DNA of 64,000 nucleotides, from assembly GCF_910592395.1 (NCBI RefSeq), contig NC_088309.1, forward strand, positions 4,280,501-4,344,500, written 5' to 3'. Below, piece by piece: positions 12,700-26,702 of the stretch. The translations under genes and the position numbers were made by a program. The notes under the pieces are model-generated. The model saw nothing but the letters and a program-made list of their open reading frames with translations, was not told the DNA's origin and made no database searches. How positions within the stretch are numbered: position 1 is the stretch's first letter; each line of letters opens with the position of its first letter. The stretch is from Lineus longissimus. Taxonomy: Eukaryota; Nemertea; Pilidiophora; Heteronemertea; Lineidae.

Positions 12700-15450
12700 A
12701 AAAAACGCTTGCTTGCTTAGCACTTTGAGGGAAAACAAACAGAGGACCATTTAAAAATCAAACTGTTATCACAACAGAATTAGCATATTTTCACACAAAC
12801 AATTCATGCTGGATCCGAAGCAATAAAGCAAAACACAATCACTTTTTGACCTACATGTACATGTACTTAAAAGGCCAAGTCTTAAACATTTGGACTTTGT
12901 TAACTGTACAATTATAATGTACCCAAGGACACATGTACAGGCAGATATTCACTGTGACTTAGAAAAGCAAATTGCTTCCAAATCTGTTTAGTTCATAACC
13001 AGCAAGTCCCACAACTTTGCTTATGTGGGGCCTTTTTTATGATGGATGTAACAACTGACATATGCTACACTTGCTACACAATGATACCCAATGTAATCTA
13101 TTTATCTTCACTGCATGCGGCTTCAAAACTTCATTGGATGCACTACTGCAATCAGGGGCAGGACAAATCACACATAACGAAGAGCCTGGAACTATCACAG
13201 TTGAAATACTTAAACATGCAGACATTAGACTTAAGACATGTACCAACACACCCATGTAAACTGGGAAATTTTTTAGATCATTTCATGCCTCTGCCTGATG
13301 TCCTCAGATATGCACAGCCATAAATAAATGGTGTCTTGAGACTCTTTCAATGCCAATATTTTCCCTATTAAAATTATGAACCTTTAAATATTTTCCAGTT
13401 TACTAATACAAGTCTAGATTTGATGTAAATTAAAGTCAATAAATATGCACTATTTTTGACAATGTAGTCCCAGGACTCAAAAGATCTTCTTTAATGGCAT
13501 CAATTAATTGTGATCTTGACAACGTGAAGGGACTACAAGAAACATCAATCCAGTACAAAGACTTTTTGAGAGGGACCATCAGAACAATCGTTCAATATCT
13601 CAACAGATCTGTCCAGAAATCACTCAGACTAGCATAATAAAATATGTGTATAATGTAAGAGGCCATTTTCAATAAAATTGAAATGACCTCAAATGTAAGG
13701 ATTAAGATTTTGTAGGTACCAGCACATAAAAAGTTAAATATCTACAGCTAGCTGACACATGAACAAGTGATCCTCATCCTCCAAAGGCACCTTCTGTGTA
13801 ATGATAAATTTGAAATTATAATTCAAAATTAAAGCAACTATTGTTATGGTCAATGTTATTTCACCCATGGTAATTGATATATATTTCATGTTGGAAATTG
13901 TTATTTATACCCTAAACCATGGCAGTCGAAGAACAGAAGAGTGACTCAATGATAACAAGGGTGAATACATGTAGGGGACAGATATGCAAGCTGTGAATTT
14001 TAATGACCAATGTGAAATAAAGGACCCATAAAAATTAATTACAGGCAGGAGCAAGATATTTCTGTATTTTCAGGTTTCTTGACAGGTATTCCTAATTGAA
14101 TTGAGAACAAGCAGAATTGAAAAATATTTCTGACTTAGTGCCAGATTCATCAAAAGAATGGATTCCGTGACAAGGTCTGAACCCTGAACTATATAAGATT
14201 TGTAAGAACAGTACCCGGTGCTTTATGTCCATGGCCACACTCGATTGTTTACACAATACAGTAAAGGCTTCAGTCCATGCACTAAGCCTAGTGTGGATAA
14301 AGTATGTACATGCACAATAGATTGCAACCAGAAGGAAAACACACTTAGTTCCAAAGCTGGATTTGCATTGTTATTTGATGTATGGAAAAAGAACCCATGT
14401 AAGAAAAGAACATGGTGACATCCAGGGGCTATGAATGTTATGGCTAATCAAGTACATGTATGGCACTACTGCTTGCTCTCACTAATAGAACAACAGGCTG
14501 GATGAAACGGACCGGATGAAACCAGAGCCTTCTGGGAAAATCTACATAAAAATACATGTATATTACCACAAAACATATTCGACTTGCTTATATATTTTAG
14601 ACAATTTTAACTGTTTTCCAGCAGGGTACATAAAGATCAATTTACAAGATCATGCATACAATAAATGTAGATCTTGTTTGAGGCAACATCCATACTGACT
14701 GTGCATAAAACCTCACCCTAATAACCAATATAATAATGCAGTTAGTCTCTTGTTGAATCCCCAACTCCGTACCATTTTCCACATTGCTTGTTAGGCATAC
14801 CAGTTCCTACAGATCCCCGTCACCGACATGAAGAAAATCCTGTAATACCTGAAATTTTTAATGTTTTTCTATCAAATGGAAAAACAACTCACTGTATCTT
14901 ACCCTTCTCCTCCATGAAGATTGCTCATTCGTTCAAACGAAACAGACTGATAATAATTACAGTAATATTCAAGTAAACTATTTTTACACGTGTATGCGAC
15001 AAAAATCCGAAATTCGGCAGTATCGGGAGACACTACACACACTACGAAATGAAAGACTCAGGAGGAAAGATTCGTAGATGCATTGCTCATGTACTTCTCC
15101 TTGTGGTCAGGGTGCCAACACTTAAAACTTACTGATAAATATTACACAAAAGCTGAGTAAAGAGAACATTTTGAAATGAAAGTGGGAATGACAGATCGAC
15201 TACCTGTTGTGCAATGCACATGTTGAAGAACTCACACATTTCCAAATGCTGTTTTATACTAGTCAATAAAAGGCAAAACATCGTGCTTTCAATTCCGTGC
15301 TTTTGACCCCATCCAACTAAAAAAGACTTGGAATCTGAAGCGATGTCTTGCCATTGAATGACTCCGACACTTCTACACTTCTACTGTTGTTAAATACAAA
15401 AATAGTTATTCCACCGTCGGACACAAAAACCTGTTTCAAGAAAGAGCAAC

Positions 15451-15839
15451 CAATGAGGAACCGGCGCGATTTATCCGCCGCGTGGCGCTGCAATCGATCA
15501 TACCAAAACTCTCCATTTCCAATGCATTATCATGTTATTTCTGAGCCCGAAAACGATCGCTTATTTTCGACCGATTTCGGCGTTTTCGGTGTTTGCATCT
15601 TCCTGTTTTAAATCTATTGAGCTATCAGTTTCTTAAGATAATTTTGCGGAAAATATGCGCGATGCCAGTTATTGGGCACGTTTTCTGTTGTTGAAATCCT
15701 GTGCAAAAATGCACGCAATGGTTTCCCGTGATTGACCTCATGCGAGGTCAACAGACCAGAAAATGACGTCATGGCGTCAGAAGGTACGATCGATTGTGGC
15801 GCCGCCACTGGCATTTATCTTAACGCCGGTTCCTCATTG
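15451..15839. mobile_element. Non-autonomous DNA transposon (MITE-like) with 16-bp perfect terminal inverted repeats
   Basis: CAATGAGGAACCGGCG at 15451-15466 is the perfect reverse complement of CGCCGGTTCCTCATTG at 15824-15839. Imperfect inverted similarity continues to about 55 bp on each side (GCAATCGATCATACC against GGTACGATCGATTGTGGC). The 389-bp interior has no transposase frame. It lies in the possible GOLPH3 3'UTR. Target-site duplication is not clear. Confidence 0.7.
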
Positions 15840-16329
15840 CAAAGAATGTTGAACTGTCTATACATGTAAGTACACTGTATATGCAATAACAGTGTGCGAG
15901 AAGCCCTTACGAAGGTTACTGTACACATTTCTCCATGTTCTGTTTAAAGTTGCCTACCTTCTATTCAACCATGTCCGCTGCAACTCCCAAGAACACTTCT
16001 CAACAAGAAAATCTCATGAAGCAAATCGGCTCACATTTGGAACTGCTATGAGTAAGTACAGCCCCGACTTCATGGTCGGTGCAAGTACAGGGACACTTCC
16101 AACCAACATACAAAGAGGTCTATAGTTGAATATCATTCACCTCCACCAATTATCAGGCCACATTATAAATGCACCCCAACACCACAAGCAAGAAAAGGAG
16201 GGCACCAACAGTTATAAGAACTGAAGACATAAACAAAAACAGCCTCAATCTAGAACATGGAGAAAACATTTGTGTGAAAATAACCTTCAAAGCTTCATAC
16301 TAGTCTATTTGTCGAAACAATTGGATGCT

Positions 16330-18413
<2,084 letters not shown>

Positions 18414-18852
18414 TTGTGAAACTTATATGTGTTTATTTTAACGAAAATCGAGTGGGTCTGACCAAATAAAATTGAGAAATCTGCCAGATATCAACATTCA
18501 AGATGGCGTCAAATCCCTGGTAGGTGACGTCACAAATTCCGAGATGTTCCGAAATTAAGTTCGGTAAGTTTCGGAAACTGCAAAATATAATAGAATTACA
18601 CAGTCACAGTAAAAAATATAACTATAACATGAAAATATAAATTTTATTTTGAGATGTTCCTAAAATGCATCATTTTGGGAGAAGAGATTTTTTAGTACCG
18701 AAATATTTATTTTGTCTGAACATTTTCGTCGGTCCTGCTGTATTAGGCGGTTTCCAAGGACAACCAGAGAACGACCTTATTTTACTCCCTTATCTGCTTC
18801 TTCTGTTTCTTATTTATTTCAATATCTGCCGTCTACTAACATTTTAACAATC
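18414..18852. promoter_or_regulatory. Shared bidirectional promoter region of GOLPH3 and CFAP161
   Basis: Only 439 bases separate the two divergent start codons. A perfect palindromic CRE, TGACGTCA, lies at 18525-18532. A YY1-like word, CAAGATGGCG, lies at about 18499. An imperfect RFX X-box (GTTTCC-AAG-GACAAC, 18750-18764) lies 89 bases before the CFAP161 ATG, fitting a ciliary gene. Motif function is inferred. Confidence 0.55.
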
Positions 18853-21800
18853 ATGGCTTGTCGAACGTACAACCCAGGTGTCCGAATCGGCAATTGGAAT
18901 GAAGATTTACAGCTGGAAGAAGTGAGAATCATGCATTGTCAAGCATATCAACTAGGACTAGGCATATTATATTGCCTAACTAAACTGTGTTTCGACTCTG
19001 ACTCTTCTGACTCTGTCTCGCCCTCGGAGACAAATTTACACAACACACCATCATCATGCATCCAACCCCAGGCCCAGATTCAAACAGTTCATCAATATAT
19101 CATGCTCCCAATATCATCATCATCATCATCATATCATTACCGGCGTCGTAACCCTATTGGATTTTTGCCGGAGGTATGGAGTCCACTATAGGCTACTGTC
19201 CACCTATGTAGGATCTTTTACTTGCCCTGGCATAGACACTCAGGTACAAGGGACCACGGCTTTTAGTCTCATCCGACAGACCCTCGAGTATTTCATACGT
19301 TAATGTACGTATTGTGAAGAGCCAGGAATTTTAGTTCCTTGAAAGCCACGCCGGTTCATCCAGAAATACAATCCTGGGTTCTCCCGGGATCGAACCCGGG
19401 CCCTATTGCGTGGTAGCCAGCAGTGTTAACCACTAGGCTATGAGGCTCTACTATCATTGGACATTGCCGTTGCCCTATCTGTACATTGCGCATTTCATCC
19501 TAATTTGGTCAACGAGGCTGGTCCACTGTGTCTGGAGTGTATCCTCTCACTGACAGTGACATTTTGCTGATTTTCAGGACCAAACGAAGGACTTCATTGG
19601 CAGGAAAGCAAGAGGTGAACTGCACATCCAGAGATCACAAAACTTACGGGATAGCATTTTGAATAAGGTGGGTAGGGTAGGCCTACCTGTGAGAGGTTTA
19701 GTGTCAACCATATTTGTCAGTTGGAGTTAATGAAGCGAGAGTGACTAAAATATTCATGATTATTGACTTTAAAAATTTATCAGAGTTCAAATTCTTCTGT
19801 TACTATCTGTCACTTCCAGAGAGCCTGCGCCAGACCATCACCAGAACTCAAGCCAGTTCGGCCACTCTTAATTCACCCAGTGGTTGTTAAGCCAACAGTT
19901 AATAGCTGTGATATCTTACTAGCTTTCACCACGGAAGATTGTAAATATAAATTTATAGGGAATGGTTTAGAACTTCTGTGCAAAATGTTGGCTGCCTGCC
20001 CTTTGAAAAAATTGTATGTATCGTATGTTTTGCCTAGTCTCGAAAGTAAATTGGTGTTTTATTCTTCATCTAATTTACAGAAAGAAGTCAGTATATCTCG
20101 TGATGGTAATGTCCATTTTGGTGATGTAGTTATGCTGATGAACAAGGGGGATGAGAAAGAGCCAAGAGATGACGCAGTCCTTAGCCTTCACATAGATGCC
20201 ATGGCCATGCATACACAGGACGAAATGTCCAGCTCTATTGAAGTTTCGGGGTCTTGCAACTGCTCCCCATGTACACGAAATATTTTCGTTGTCACAAGGT
20301 TAGTGTCTTCATGTTCATTACATGTTACTTAAAAGAGTTTTTACATAATGATAAAAGGTTATTTCTGCATTCAAACTACCGTTGTGTTATATGCGTAAGA
20401 CAACATGTCGTGTCTGAACTAGAATAACTACTAATATAAGAACATATGTTTATCACTCAAAGTCAGCTAATGCCTCTGGCTGAAATTGACTTACTGCTGG
20501 TAGTGCTAGTCTTGGCATTCCTGATTCACAAATGTTTTTGTTTTTTGTGTATTGTCTCGCAAACAAACATCCTTTTTAAAATAGAGTTTTATCGCTGGTT
20601 TCTGTTGTAGCAAAGATGGCGCTCCAACTGGTGAATGTTTGACTTATGGCCAGCCTTTCTATTTGTGTGCAGTTGGTGAAAAAGGGGAACGGGTGAGTGA
20701 TGTTTAAGTCAAATGAACTGTGTTATTTCAAGGCTGACCTCAAGATTTTCAGAATATGCTGTAAAGTAAATTTTAACTAACAGTAATGTTGTCATCAGAA
20801 AGTGTTCAATGAGAGGTGCTTTAACTCATAGAAGATGTCTAAGTCGGTTCGTTTTTGACAACTCTTTACTCTATAATTTGGTCTGCCTCTGCACATGTTT
20901 TGGTTTTTTCAACCTATCTTACTGGTAACTTTAAAATATTATTTTCCTGCACAACACATACATACATGTTGCTGTAAGTAATTAAAAGGTCAAGATATAA
21001 ACATGCTTGTGATAATAAAGCGGCCATCCATTTTCATTTCAGATGTACCTTCACTCAGATAAAGCTTCTTTCAACAAAGCATCGAAGAAAGCACGTCACA
21101 ATGCTGTCACATTTGTTAACGAGCCATCTGCCCTGACCGAATTTATAGTATTACATTACAACCCTCAGTTTCGATTAGAATCAGAACACTCTCCAGTTCC
21201 GGTAAGTAAAAAATTGAGATGGACCAAATGTGATAGATGTGTCTTGATACCATCAGGGTGTGCCATTGTCTCTGGAGTTGACAATGTCTCTAGACTTACA
21301 TGTTTATGCAAGGATGTGACTGATGTTGACAACTTTTTATGTCATGTCAGGCCTGATTGTGACTTGTTCCCATTATTCTAATTTCCAATTAACCACATTG
21401 GTGGATTTCACTCTGATCTGTTATAATTTTACTTTGAATTATGCAGTGTGATGATAAAGTTGTTTTTGTCTTCATGCTGTAGACATTGTGCATGCTAATA
21501 GTGATTTGAAATGTGACATTAGTTTTGCTTGCAGCATATAAAAACCCTGTAAAACGTTGTATCATTGTGATTGCAGTCCAACGCTAAAATCGTCCTAACT
21601 CATGCAAAAACCTATCGAAATCTTGCTCTAGAAAAGGATTTCAAACTGAGGTAAGTGTATTGATTGAAGGTCCAAATCAAGTATGATATTACATGTAGCA
21701 GTGGGACAAGTGCTCACTGATACATTCAAGCCTTTTCAAGTCTCTCTTTGATTTGATGTAAATAATAATTCCCTAATCTTTTTATGGCTTATTTTCAGAA

Positions 21801-21940
21801 CTCCATTTGGATGGGAGTACGAGATCTCCTGCCACAACCACATCAATTTTGCATCTAAGGCAGAGAAAGATGTCAATCACTTCATGTTCATCATGGGAGT
21901 CGCAGGGGACACAACCTATCCCGTCCCACCTCAACAGTAA
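18853..21940 (+). CDS. CFAP161: Cilia- and flagella-associated protein 161 (CFAP161) orthologue, 7 coding exons, about 277 aa
   Basis: Microtubule inner protein of motile cilia in vertebrates. Exons: 18853-18921, 19578-19667, 20081-20298, 20611-20692, 21043-21201, 21577-21650 and 21799-21940, all in phase. The 277-aa product compares with about 301 in human. Shared blocks are YNPGVRIGNWNEDLQLEE at the N-terminus, ISRDGNVHFGDVVMLMN, GAPTGECLTYGQPFYLC and NAKIVLTHAKTYRNLALE, plus the C-terminal WEYEISCHNHINFASKAE. The start is MACRTYNPGVR, matching the family N-terminus; the frame is open upstream but without similarity. Intron 1 carries a SINE (19109-19450). A poly(A) signal lies at 22349-22354. 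Confidence 0.93.
19109..19450 (-). mobile_element. tRNA-derived SINE, copy 1 (in CFAP161 intron 1)
   Basis: Read on the minus strand, the element begins near 19450 with a tRNA-like head: GAGCCTCATAGCCTAGTGGT (A-box region) and CCCGGGTTCGATCCCGGG (B box with a perfect T-arm stem). A tRNA-unrelated body follows, and it ends in ATG trinucleotide repeats at about 19109-19135. A second, shorter copy is at 37128-37285. Confidence 0.75.
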
Positions 21941-22834
21941 AGGAGATCATGACATTTCAAAGACATTTGAATGAGTTTGATTGAAATATTCATGCCTTTA
22001 TTATACATGAAATCGCAAATTGTGATCATCTTTTTAAAAAAAATCACATCTCCCAATTTAGAATTTTTATTTATTTCATTTATTCATATTTGTGTATTCT
22101 TCTAAGTTCTCTGCCCATAACACATTCACTGAACACAACTATTGAGACCTTGATATAGAATGAGCCTCATGGTCAGTTGGCTGCAAACAGGTTTTTGCAG
22201 ACTATCGGCCTATATCAGATAAAAAATTGTGTTGGTGCCTCCAACCAGCTGTTTTGTTTTAAACAAAATATTGGGTCAAAGTCACAAAACCGCTAACAAT
22301 TTGTAAATAATTCTGCATGGTATGACTTGTGTAAAATCTGTTTGTGTAAATAAACTATGTGACTTTAAAATCAAATGTCTTCATCTTTTTCATGATGAAG
22401 TTTCATTGATCGAGGTTGTGCCTTGATAATCAGTTTTATAGTAAGACAGTGACGAAAAGAAGATGAGTATCAAACGGATTACTCTGCCCATCATAGCCAT
22501 AGGAATACAATCGGTATGCAATAAATACAACATCACTTTTATGCTTAAAATCAATTAATAAGAAAACACATAGATATCATAATTACACAAATAATTAAAA
22601 AGAAGAGCGACTAGAATTGCAGTTTAGTTACCGAAACAAACCGGAAATTCAAAAAAACACCAACCATGAAAGCAAGACTTGAATTGAGAGTTAATAGCTT
22701 TTTCATAACTGAATGATACAAATTGTGCAAGGACCTGTGACCTGAAGTTGAAATTGAAGAAAAGAACAGTGTGATCAAGACTCTAGTAGTAAATGTTTTT
22801 AGTTTCACTTTTTCCGCTAGAACATTTTGTTAAT
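21941..22834. other. Convergent 3' region between CFAP161 and the kinase gene
   Basis: AT-rich non-coding sequence. It holds the plus-strand AATAAA at 22349-22354 that probably ends the CFAP161 mRNA. The rest is likely 3'UTR of the minus-strand kinase. No further gene seen. Confidence 0.4.
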
Positions 22835-24160
22835 TTAATTGTCTTCAACAAACAATGCACAAAATTCTTCAAATTCTTCAGCCGTTGGTCTATTTCTTGG
22901 GTCCCCTATGTAACAGAACCCGTAAATATCTTCAAGTTCTTTTATCTTGGTGACAGAAGCAATTAACTCCACACAGTAGCCTGCACTCCAGATATCAGAA
23001 GCCTTACTTGTACATCCTCCGACTCGAAGTTCTGGTGCCAACCAGCGCTTTTGGAAGAACCCCGGGGTCATGACGTCATACGCCATGCTTTCGCCAGGGA
23101 CAGTGCTCACACCAAAGTCTACCAATTTCAAATCCACATCTCCGTTCTGTTTCTTCTTGATCATTACATTGTTTTTGTTGATGTCATTGTGGCAGATGTC
23201 ATAACTGTGTAGTATTCTTATGGCAGAAGACAGTTTCAAAACCATTGCGAACACCTGCTTCTCGCTGTAAACAACGCGTTTTGCTATGAACGACTCCCAC
23301 AAGTTGTCTCCATCGAAATACTCGGTCACCATTGCGACACGGGCGTATCCTGGCTCCTCTATTCCCGGCAAGATGCCGAAACAGCATGGACTTACACCCA
23401 GGTGACCAGCCACCATGTGAAACCTGCACTCTCGTGAAATGTCTTCGTACAGCTTATCAAAATCCATGTCGCCGGACGCTTTGAAGAACTTCACCGCAAC
23501 AATCTTATTGGGAGTCCGACTATCAAGCAGTATCTTTCCCTTTACGACTGCCCCGAAAGCGCCTTGTCCCAATACCATCGTGTCATCTGCATGCTCGGCA
23601 ACAGTGACTTCCCCGGTATCCATGGCCGGCGGCGGCGGACACGCAATCTGGAGTGTGCCAAAGACTGGGACAAGACGTCCGTCGAGAACAGTTCCAGCTG
23701 TATACTCTAACCGGCTTGCCAAGAAGTGTCGGAGGATGCTTGGATCATAAATGTCGAAAGTGTCTCGGGAGGAGTTCAATCTGTAGCCATAGGGAACATC
23801 AGCAGACAGGAAAGAAGACGTGTTTAAAGAGGGTTCAATGGGGCGCCTCCGTACCGGATTCGGCGCGGACCAAGTAAAGGATTGAAAGCTCCTGTGAACT
23901 GAATCGAGCGGTGCGTTCTCTGAATCTTTGACCAAAGTCGTAGCGACTTCCTCAAGAAGTTCAGATCTTGCGGAATTATTATACTTGAATGGGACATTAG
24001 AAACTGTCATCTTCGTCCTTGGACATGATTTTGTAACGAAGCCTTCCGGTGTCGAGCTTGACAATTTTCCGAAGTCATCATTGCTGTTTGCCGAATCCAT
24101 CCACAATCTACGCAACTGACCGAACTGGCCATCGGTGCTGAAAGAGACAGGAATAGTCAT
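22835..24160 (-). CDS. Intronless protein-kinase-domain protein, 441 aa, family not assigned
   Basis: A single uninterrupted frame of 441 codons from an ATG at 24160, in a region where most neighbouring genes have several introns. The N-terminal 185 residues are low in recognisable domains and rich in Ser/Asn/Pro. The kinase domain spans about 195-437. It has a glycine loop LGQGAFGAVVKG (G198-G203), VAVKFF with lysine K224, a catalytic loop HNDINKNN (H324, D326, N331), DFG at 348-350, LAPELR (APE at 375-377) and DIWSAG (subdomain IX). The HRD arginine is replaced by asparagine (HND), so RD-type activation-loop control is unlikely. All core catalytic residues are present, so activity is plausible. 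The lack of introns suggests a retrocopy or a lineage-expanded family. Substrate unknown. Confidence 0.85.
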   Translation of the reverse strand: MTIPVSFSTDGQFGQLRRLWMDSANSNDDFGKLSSSTPEGFVTKSCPRTKMTVSNVPFKYNNSARSELLEEVATTLVKDSENAPLDSVHRSFQSFTWSAPNPVRRRPIEPSLNTSSFLSADVPYGYRLNSSRDTFDIYDPSILRHFLASRLEYTAGTVLDGRLVPVFGTLQIACPPPPAMDTGEVTVAEHADDTMVLGQGAFGAVVKGKILLDSRTPNKIVAVKFFKASGDMDFDKLYEDISRECRFHMVAGHLGVSPCCFGILPGIEEPGYARVAMVTEYFDGDNLWESFIAKRVVYSEKQVFAMVLKLSSAIRILHSYDICHNDINKNNVMIKKKQNGDVDLKLVDFGVSTVPGESMAYDVMTPGFFQKRWLAPELRVGGCTSKASDIWSAGYCVELIASVTKIKELEDIYGFCYIGDPRNRPTAEEFEEFCALFVEDN

Positions 24161-26029
24161 TTCTTAAAATCGAATCTGTCAAAATCTACTTGATCAAGTA
24201 TCTTGTAGGCCCTTTTTGTCGAGAGAACTGAAGTGCATGAAGTCCAGGGTCAATGACAGTGTAACACGATAAGCGAAACCTGCTCCATATACTCGCTCCC
24301 TTCTCATTACAAAATTGATAATTTGACTTGAGTGAGTTAGATGGTTCCGCCAATATTATCCAATCCTTCTCCATGTACACGTCGGGACCCCCCCCCTTCT
24401 TATTACAAAATATCTGTTTGCCAGAGTTCCATGGATCTTCCAATTTTCCCCTCTCCTTCTCCATACACGTCCCCTTCTCATTACAAAATATTCAGCTTTC
24501 TGAATTCAATAAATCATCGAATCAGATTGTAGTGATCGTACCGGACGGCGCTAATTTGGTGGTGATGCATGATGGTGGTTGATGATGCATGGCGGTGGGG
24601 TGGTTTTCATTGATAGTACTGGAGTAGGATTGTACTGCTGATGATGGTGATTCCGATGGTGCGATTAATCGTGATGCGACGGCAGAGCATCATTCTGGAA
24701 TACGCACTAAGTACGTTTTCTAAAAGACACAAACTGTACACATGTGTTTTCTAAATTTAATGTTGTTTATCACTTACTGTGAGCGTGCTGAATTAAGTAA
24801 CATTTGAATGAAAACTCACGCAGAACCACAAACAAAGCGCGTCTGCCACCTCTGAAAATGATACAAAACGTAACCAAGTGCATCATTCTCTCGTGACGTC
24901 ACTGCGTCACCAGGGCTGTTCCTACTGGTCACTGTACTTATTGACGTCATATTGTAGCCAATGACGGCCAGTTTTTATTAGTGTCAAAGAGAGGCACATC
25001 GGCCAAGAAATGGGCATCTGTCGTTCCCCCAATTTAAGAGACTTCTGACATTGTCTGATACAGTCTTGTTGGTCAACTAACGTTAGGCAGGTTTCGCAAT
25101 CCGTATTGAACGACGAAATACGAGGTATAGAAGTTCATAGTCTGGTGTCAGGAATTCGTTGGGTCTACCGATAATCACCCCTCCTTCTCCATACACATCC
25201 CCTTCTCATTACATGGGTCTGTGCTAATTCACTATAAGCGCGACAGTCGTAAATCATCGACTCTGTTGTCGGAGGAATCGGGGAATTTTCAAGAAATCGA
25301 CCAATGTATTTTGTCGTCGACACGGACGGTTTTGAAGATTTCCTATAGATTACTCGTTCCATATTTGGTAAGAAGCCGAGTATCGCGTGAATAAATTCGT
25401 GCAGGGCTTGAGGCCACCATTATACCACAGGCCTTTGTACATGTATTTCATACTTCGTCGTTCGTGAGGGGAGCGAAACCTGCTGAGAGCAATCCCATTG
25501 TATTTGTCTCCGTGGGTGATTAGCCGGACAGAACAAAATAAATGAGTGCTTGTTCGAACCAGGGCAGATGTCGCATGGAAGGGTCCTGAATGCATATACA
25601 TATATACATGCATGACTCTTTATATACATTATCTAATTTGTCGTATGTTGGGTTGGCTGCGCACATTAAGCGCTGCTTACTGCTCAACCCTTCCTATCTA
25701 TACATTAGGTGTCATTTGTTGAGTAGTTATCTTTCGGGGTATAGAGAGACATCGCCCTGTTTAAAGTAAGTTGAATTTCGACTTTTTTTTCTGTCATATC
25801 TCGTTTCTCTTCAACATGTTTCATCACGTGATAAATTCATAAAAACCAATAAGGTGTTCACGAGCTTTCACCAGCTAGTTCATATGTTTTAGTCACATGG
25901 ACGTTTGGAATCTATCCCATGATCTTTAGTTCAACCATACTGTGTCCATAGATTGCTTGATGATGATTCATTCTTGAGCTCAGGTGTGACGGCAGCCACT
26001 TTGTCTGATGGCTTATCTTCTTTTCCAGC
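24161..26029. other. Intergenic, with degenerate repeats and a SacII-poor AT-rich body
   Basis: No coding sequence recognised. A degenerate repeat containing CCTTCTCCATACACGTCC and CTTCTCATTACAAAAT occurs at about 24290-24490 and again at 25180-25215, upstream of the kinase. A (TGATGG)-rich stretch lies at about 24560-24660. Near the MS4A-like gene, a TCACGTGA palindrome at about 25825 could be an E-box. A splice acceptor (TCTTTTCCAG) ending at about 26029 suggests a 5'UTR exon upstream of the MS4A-like gene. Confidence 0.35.
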
Positions 26030-26060
26030 AAAGAAACAACCATTTGTTCACCTGACCAAG

Positions 26061-26702
26061 ATGGGTAGAGGAAAAAAGTCGCCAGGACCGAGTCGGCTGA
26101 TCAATGCCAGTAAGACAATATCGATCATTGCCGGGGTTGGAATCTTTCTCTGCGGCCTCGTTTTCTTCGCTTTCGGGATTGCAACCACCGTGCTGAAATG
26201 GGGCGCGTTAAGCTTCGTCGGGACCGCGATCTGGTCGGGGCTGTTTCATATAATCGCCGGGGTTCTCATCCTGCTCTCCCGGGAAAACAACACCATCAAG
26301 ATGATGGTCATCCTGAAGTTGGTCCTTAGTGTATTCTCCATGGTGTTTGGTCTAATCATCCTTGGGTTCAGCGCCTACGAGTTGGACACTGCAAGCGCCT
26401 TCCTGGAGTTTCACGAGACTGGTAAGGGTAGGGCTGCAACCATGTTTTACCTAACTCACAGCGACACCATAGGGGCAATCGCCTTGCACGCCATCGTGCT
26501 CCTCTTCTCTGTGATTGTCTTCTGCTTCGCTTTGTTTTCAACCGTCGTCTGCTCCATGCTTTTGTGCAGATTAAGGGAGTCGGCCGAGAAACGCCTTTTC
26601 AATAAGATGCGCCAGAACGGGCACCAACTTGGAATCGACAATCCCGTCGTGGCGCAGAGGAACTCATTAGCTTCAGAGTCGGAGGTGAACGTACATGTTT
26701 GA
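26061..26702 (+). CDS. MS4A/CD20-like four-pass membrane protein 1, 213 aa
   Basis: A single coding exon. The ATG at 26061 (MGRGKKSPGPS) was chosen because a good splice acceptor (TCTTTTCCAG) lies just upstream, so the longer open frame is probably intron. Four hydrophobic segments lie at about 20-42 (SIIAGVGIFLCGLVFFAFGI), 50-72, 80-105 and 138-168. Both tails are polar. The layout and the motif GTAIWSGLFHIIAGVLILL, followed by a third helix, fit the MS4A/CD20-like superfamily. It is more diverged than the two minus-strand relatives at 28.5-31.7 kb. Probable membrane protein; ligand and role unknown. Confidence 0.75.
   Translation: MGRGKKSPGPSRLINASKTISIIAGVGIFLCGLVFFAFGIATTVLKWGALSFVGTAIWSGLFHIIAGVLILLSRENNTIKMMVILKLVLSVFSMVFGLIILGFSAYELDTASAFLEFHETGKGRAATMFYLTHSDTIGAIALHAIVLLFSVIVFCFALFSTVVCSMLLCRLRESAEKRLFNKMRQNGHQLGIDNPVVAQRNSLASESEVNVHV

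Larger units (their letters stand above)
11655..16329 (-). other. Possible 4.7-kb 3'UTR of the GOLPH3-like gene, with embedded repeats
   Basis: No coding sequence is recognised between the GOLPH3-like stop codon and a minus-strand AATAAA (plus-strand TTTATT at 11676-11681). The stretch is AT-rich with weak open frames only. It contains inverted-repeat elements at 12054-12174, 12546-12699 and 15451-15839. It may be one long UTR or a UTR plus intergenic DNA; transcript data would decide. Confidence 0.35.

Noticed and set aside
24328-24582. Ser/Pro-rich frames near the kinase promoter
   Set aside because: They follow a degenerate DNA repeat (CCTTCTCC words), not a conserved protein.
25953-26060. 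Longer N-terminus for MS4A-like gene 1
   Set aside because: A strong splice acceptor (TCTTTTCCAG) lies inside it, so the upstream frame is probably intronic.
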